This document shows positions 62,682 through 64,000 of a stretch of DNA of 64,000 nucleotides, piece by piece. The position numbers were made by a program, and so were the translations under genes. The stretch spans positions 1 to 64,000 of the forward strand of contig CAWCGJ010000009.1 of NCBI GenBank assembly GCA_963795055.1, written 5' to 3'. The notes under the pieces were generated by a model. That model did not search any database. It saw nothing but the letters and a program-made list of their open reading frames with translations, and was not told the origin of the DNA. The stretch's first letter is position 1; every line of letters starts with the position of its first letter. The DNA comes from JASHPR01 sp963795055. Its GTDB lineage: Bacteria > Actinomycetota > Actinomycetes > Streptosporangiales > Streptosporangiaceae.

Positions 62682-64000
62682 ATGCCCGACAGGATCCTGA
62701 TCAAGAACGGCACCGTCGTCACGATGAACGACGCGGGCGACGTCCACTTCGGCGGCTCGGTCGTGCTGGAGGGAGACCGGATCGCCGACGTCGGCCCGGC
62801 CGGCGAGGTCGCCGCCCGCCGGACGGCCGAGGGCGCGCAGGTGATCGACGCCGAGGGAAAGGCGGTGCTGCCCGGGCTGGTCGACCTGCACTACCACACC
62901 GCGCTCGGCAAGGGGTGGAGCGATCACCTGCCGCTGTGGGAGTACCTCGAGACGTGCTGGTACCCGATCATCCGCGCGCTGGACGACGACGCCGCCTACT
63001 GGGCCGCGCTGGCCAGCTACACCGAGTCGATCCGGTGCGGCGTCACCACGGTCAACGACATGTACCGCCGGCTCGACGCCCTGGCCGCGGCGGCGCAGGA
63101 CGTCGGGATCCGGGCGGTGCTGTCCAACGACGTCGCCGACGACGAGCACGACCTGGACACCCTGGAGATCAACGAGCAGGCGTACCGGTCCAACCACGGC
63201 AAGGCGGACGGCCGGATCGAGGTCTACGTCGGCATCGAGTGGCTGCCGCTGGCTTCCGAAGGGCTGCTGCGCGACACCCGGGCCCTGGCCGACGACCTCG
63301 GCACCGGGATCCACATCCACCTGAACGAGTCGCTGACCGAGGTGGAGAACTCCAAGCAGCGGTTCGGCCGGCGGCCGACCGAGGTGGCCTACGACTGCGG
63401 CATCCTCGGCCGCAACACCATCGCCGCGCACTGCGTGTGGCTGTCCGACACCGAGATCGCGCTGATGCGGGAGACCGGCACCCAGATCTCGCACCAGCCC
63501 TCGTCCAACGCCAAGCTCGGCAACGGCGTGGCCCGGGTGCCGGAGATGCTGAACGCCGGCCTCAACGTGGGGCTGGGGCACGACGCGGCCGAGTGCAACA
63601 ACAGCCGGGACCTGTTCGAGGTGATGAAGTTCGCCTCGCTCATCCACCGGGCCACCCGGGTGGACGCCAGCCTGCAGCAGGCCCCGGACGTGGTCCGGAT
63701 GGCCACCAGGAACGGCTCCGCCGCCCTGGGCCACGACACCGGCCAGCTCACCGCCGGGCGCAAGGCCGACGTGATCCTGGTCGACCTGAAGAGCCAGATG
63801 TTCACGCCGCTGATGCCCGGCAACGCCGACCACCTGTTCTCGCACCTGGTGTTCGCGGCCAACGGCAGCTGCGTGGACACCACGATCATCGACGGGAAGA
63901 TCGTTATGGAGGGGCGCAGGATCACCACGGTCGACGAGCCTGCGGTGCTGGAGAAGGCCAACGCCGCGTTCATCCGGGTGCTGGACAAGATGGTGGTTCC
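62682..64000 (+). CDS. ATZ/TRZ-type amidohydrolase (deaminase-like), 3' end outside window
   Basis: The visible 439 residues cover nearly all of a cyclic-amidine hydrolase of the amidohydrolase superfamily. Metal ligands are H-x-H in LPGLVDLHYHTALGKG, His in GTGIHIHLNES and NTIAAHCVWLS, and Asp in VGLGHDAAECNN. It resembles guanine, S-adenosylhomocysteine, melamine or pyrimidine deaminases. The C-terminal strand domain (GQLTAGRKADVILVDLKSQMF) is present and the frame is open at the right edge. It would remove an exocyclic amino group from a ring substrate imported by the cluster. A GGAG site precedes the ATG. Confidence 0.87.
   Translation, partial: MPDRILIKNGTVVTMNDAGDVHFGGSVVLEGDRIADVGPAGEVAARRTAEGAQVIDAEGKAVLPGLVDLHYHTALGKGWSDHLPLWEYLETCWYPIIRALDDDAAYWAALASYTESIRCGVTTVNDMYRRLDALAAAAQDVGIRAVLSNDVADDEHDLDTLEINEQAYRSNHGKADGRIEVYVGIEWLPLASEGLLRDTRALADDLGTGIHIHLNESLTEVENSKQRFGRRPTEVAYDCGILGRNTIAAHCVWLSDTEIALMRETGTQISHQPSSNAKLGNGVARVPEMLNAGLNVGLGHDAAECNNSRDLFEVMKFASLIHRATRVDASLQQAPDVVRMATRNGSAALGHDTGQLTAGRKADVILVDLKSQMFTPLMPGNADHLFSHLVFAANGSCVDTTIIDGKIVMEGRRITTVDEPAVLEKANAAFIRVLDKMVV

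Overview
The window is high-GC DNA from an actinobacterium. The evidence is a mycothiol glycosyltransferase (mshA), CarD, a SenX3/RegX3 pair, a LuxR-type regulator with an AAA ATPase domain, a PadR regulator, an F420-type luciferase-like oxidoreductase, a Tat-exported phospholipase-C-like enzyme and many GTG starts. The order mshA - YbjN gene - gpmA - senX3 - regX3, with carD and an LpqE-like lipoprotein gene close by, is an arrangement conserved in mycobacteria and relatives. The genus cannot be fixed from the sequence alone.

Layout. 0-6 kb: tandem tyrosine recombinases flanked by TTATGCCGA / TCGGCATAA inverted repeats, then several decayed genes. 6-20 kb: ordinary accessory genes (VOC protein, PadR operon, phosphotransferase, secreted beta-propeller, Gfo/Idh oxidoreductase, amine oxidase, GH79-like hydrolase, AAA-LuxR regulator, monooxygenase-like protein, RodZ-like protein, methyltransferase, dienelactone hydrolase). 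20.9-30.2 kb: the conserved core (ispF, carD, two envelope proteins, regX3, senX3, gpmA, mshA, YbjN) with a TnpB element inserted between senX3 and gpmA. 30-38 kb: a flavin/iron-sulfur electron-transfer operon (FMN-binding remnant, apbE, ferric-reductase-like membrane protein, NuoF-like protein, ferredoxin), then a methyltransferase remnant and an alpha-methylacyl-CoA racemase-like gene. 38-47.3 kb: an ion-homeostasis block with an M-box magnesium riboswitch, a leader peptide and an NRAMP-type transporter; a second NRAMP operon with an MgtE-N/CBS protein; a KimA-like permease; and a CDF zinc exporter. 47.3-51.5 kb: GH76, a diiron ferritin-like protein and a GH1 enzyme. 51.8-64 kb: a tightly coupled catabolic cluster (NCS1 permease, M20 hydrolase, M29/NicX-like enzyme, split B12-dependent acyl-CoA mutase, CoA-transferase, LLM oxidoreductase, GntR regulator, TenA, alcohol dehydrogenase, ATZ/TRZ amidohydrolase) that runs off the right edge.

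Two features stand out. First, at least six genes keep recognisable N- and C-termini but lack the middle of the protein, and five others carry frameshifts, so either this genome segment is decaying or the assembly is imperfect. Second, a roughly 105-bp repeat occurs twice at stop/start junctions inside operons; each copy encodes the same peptide in frame and keeps the reading coupled. The catabolic cluster at the right end has a gene combination that fits breakdown of an imported pyrimidine-like heterocycle, and it is the best candidate here for an undescribed pathway.
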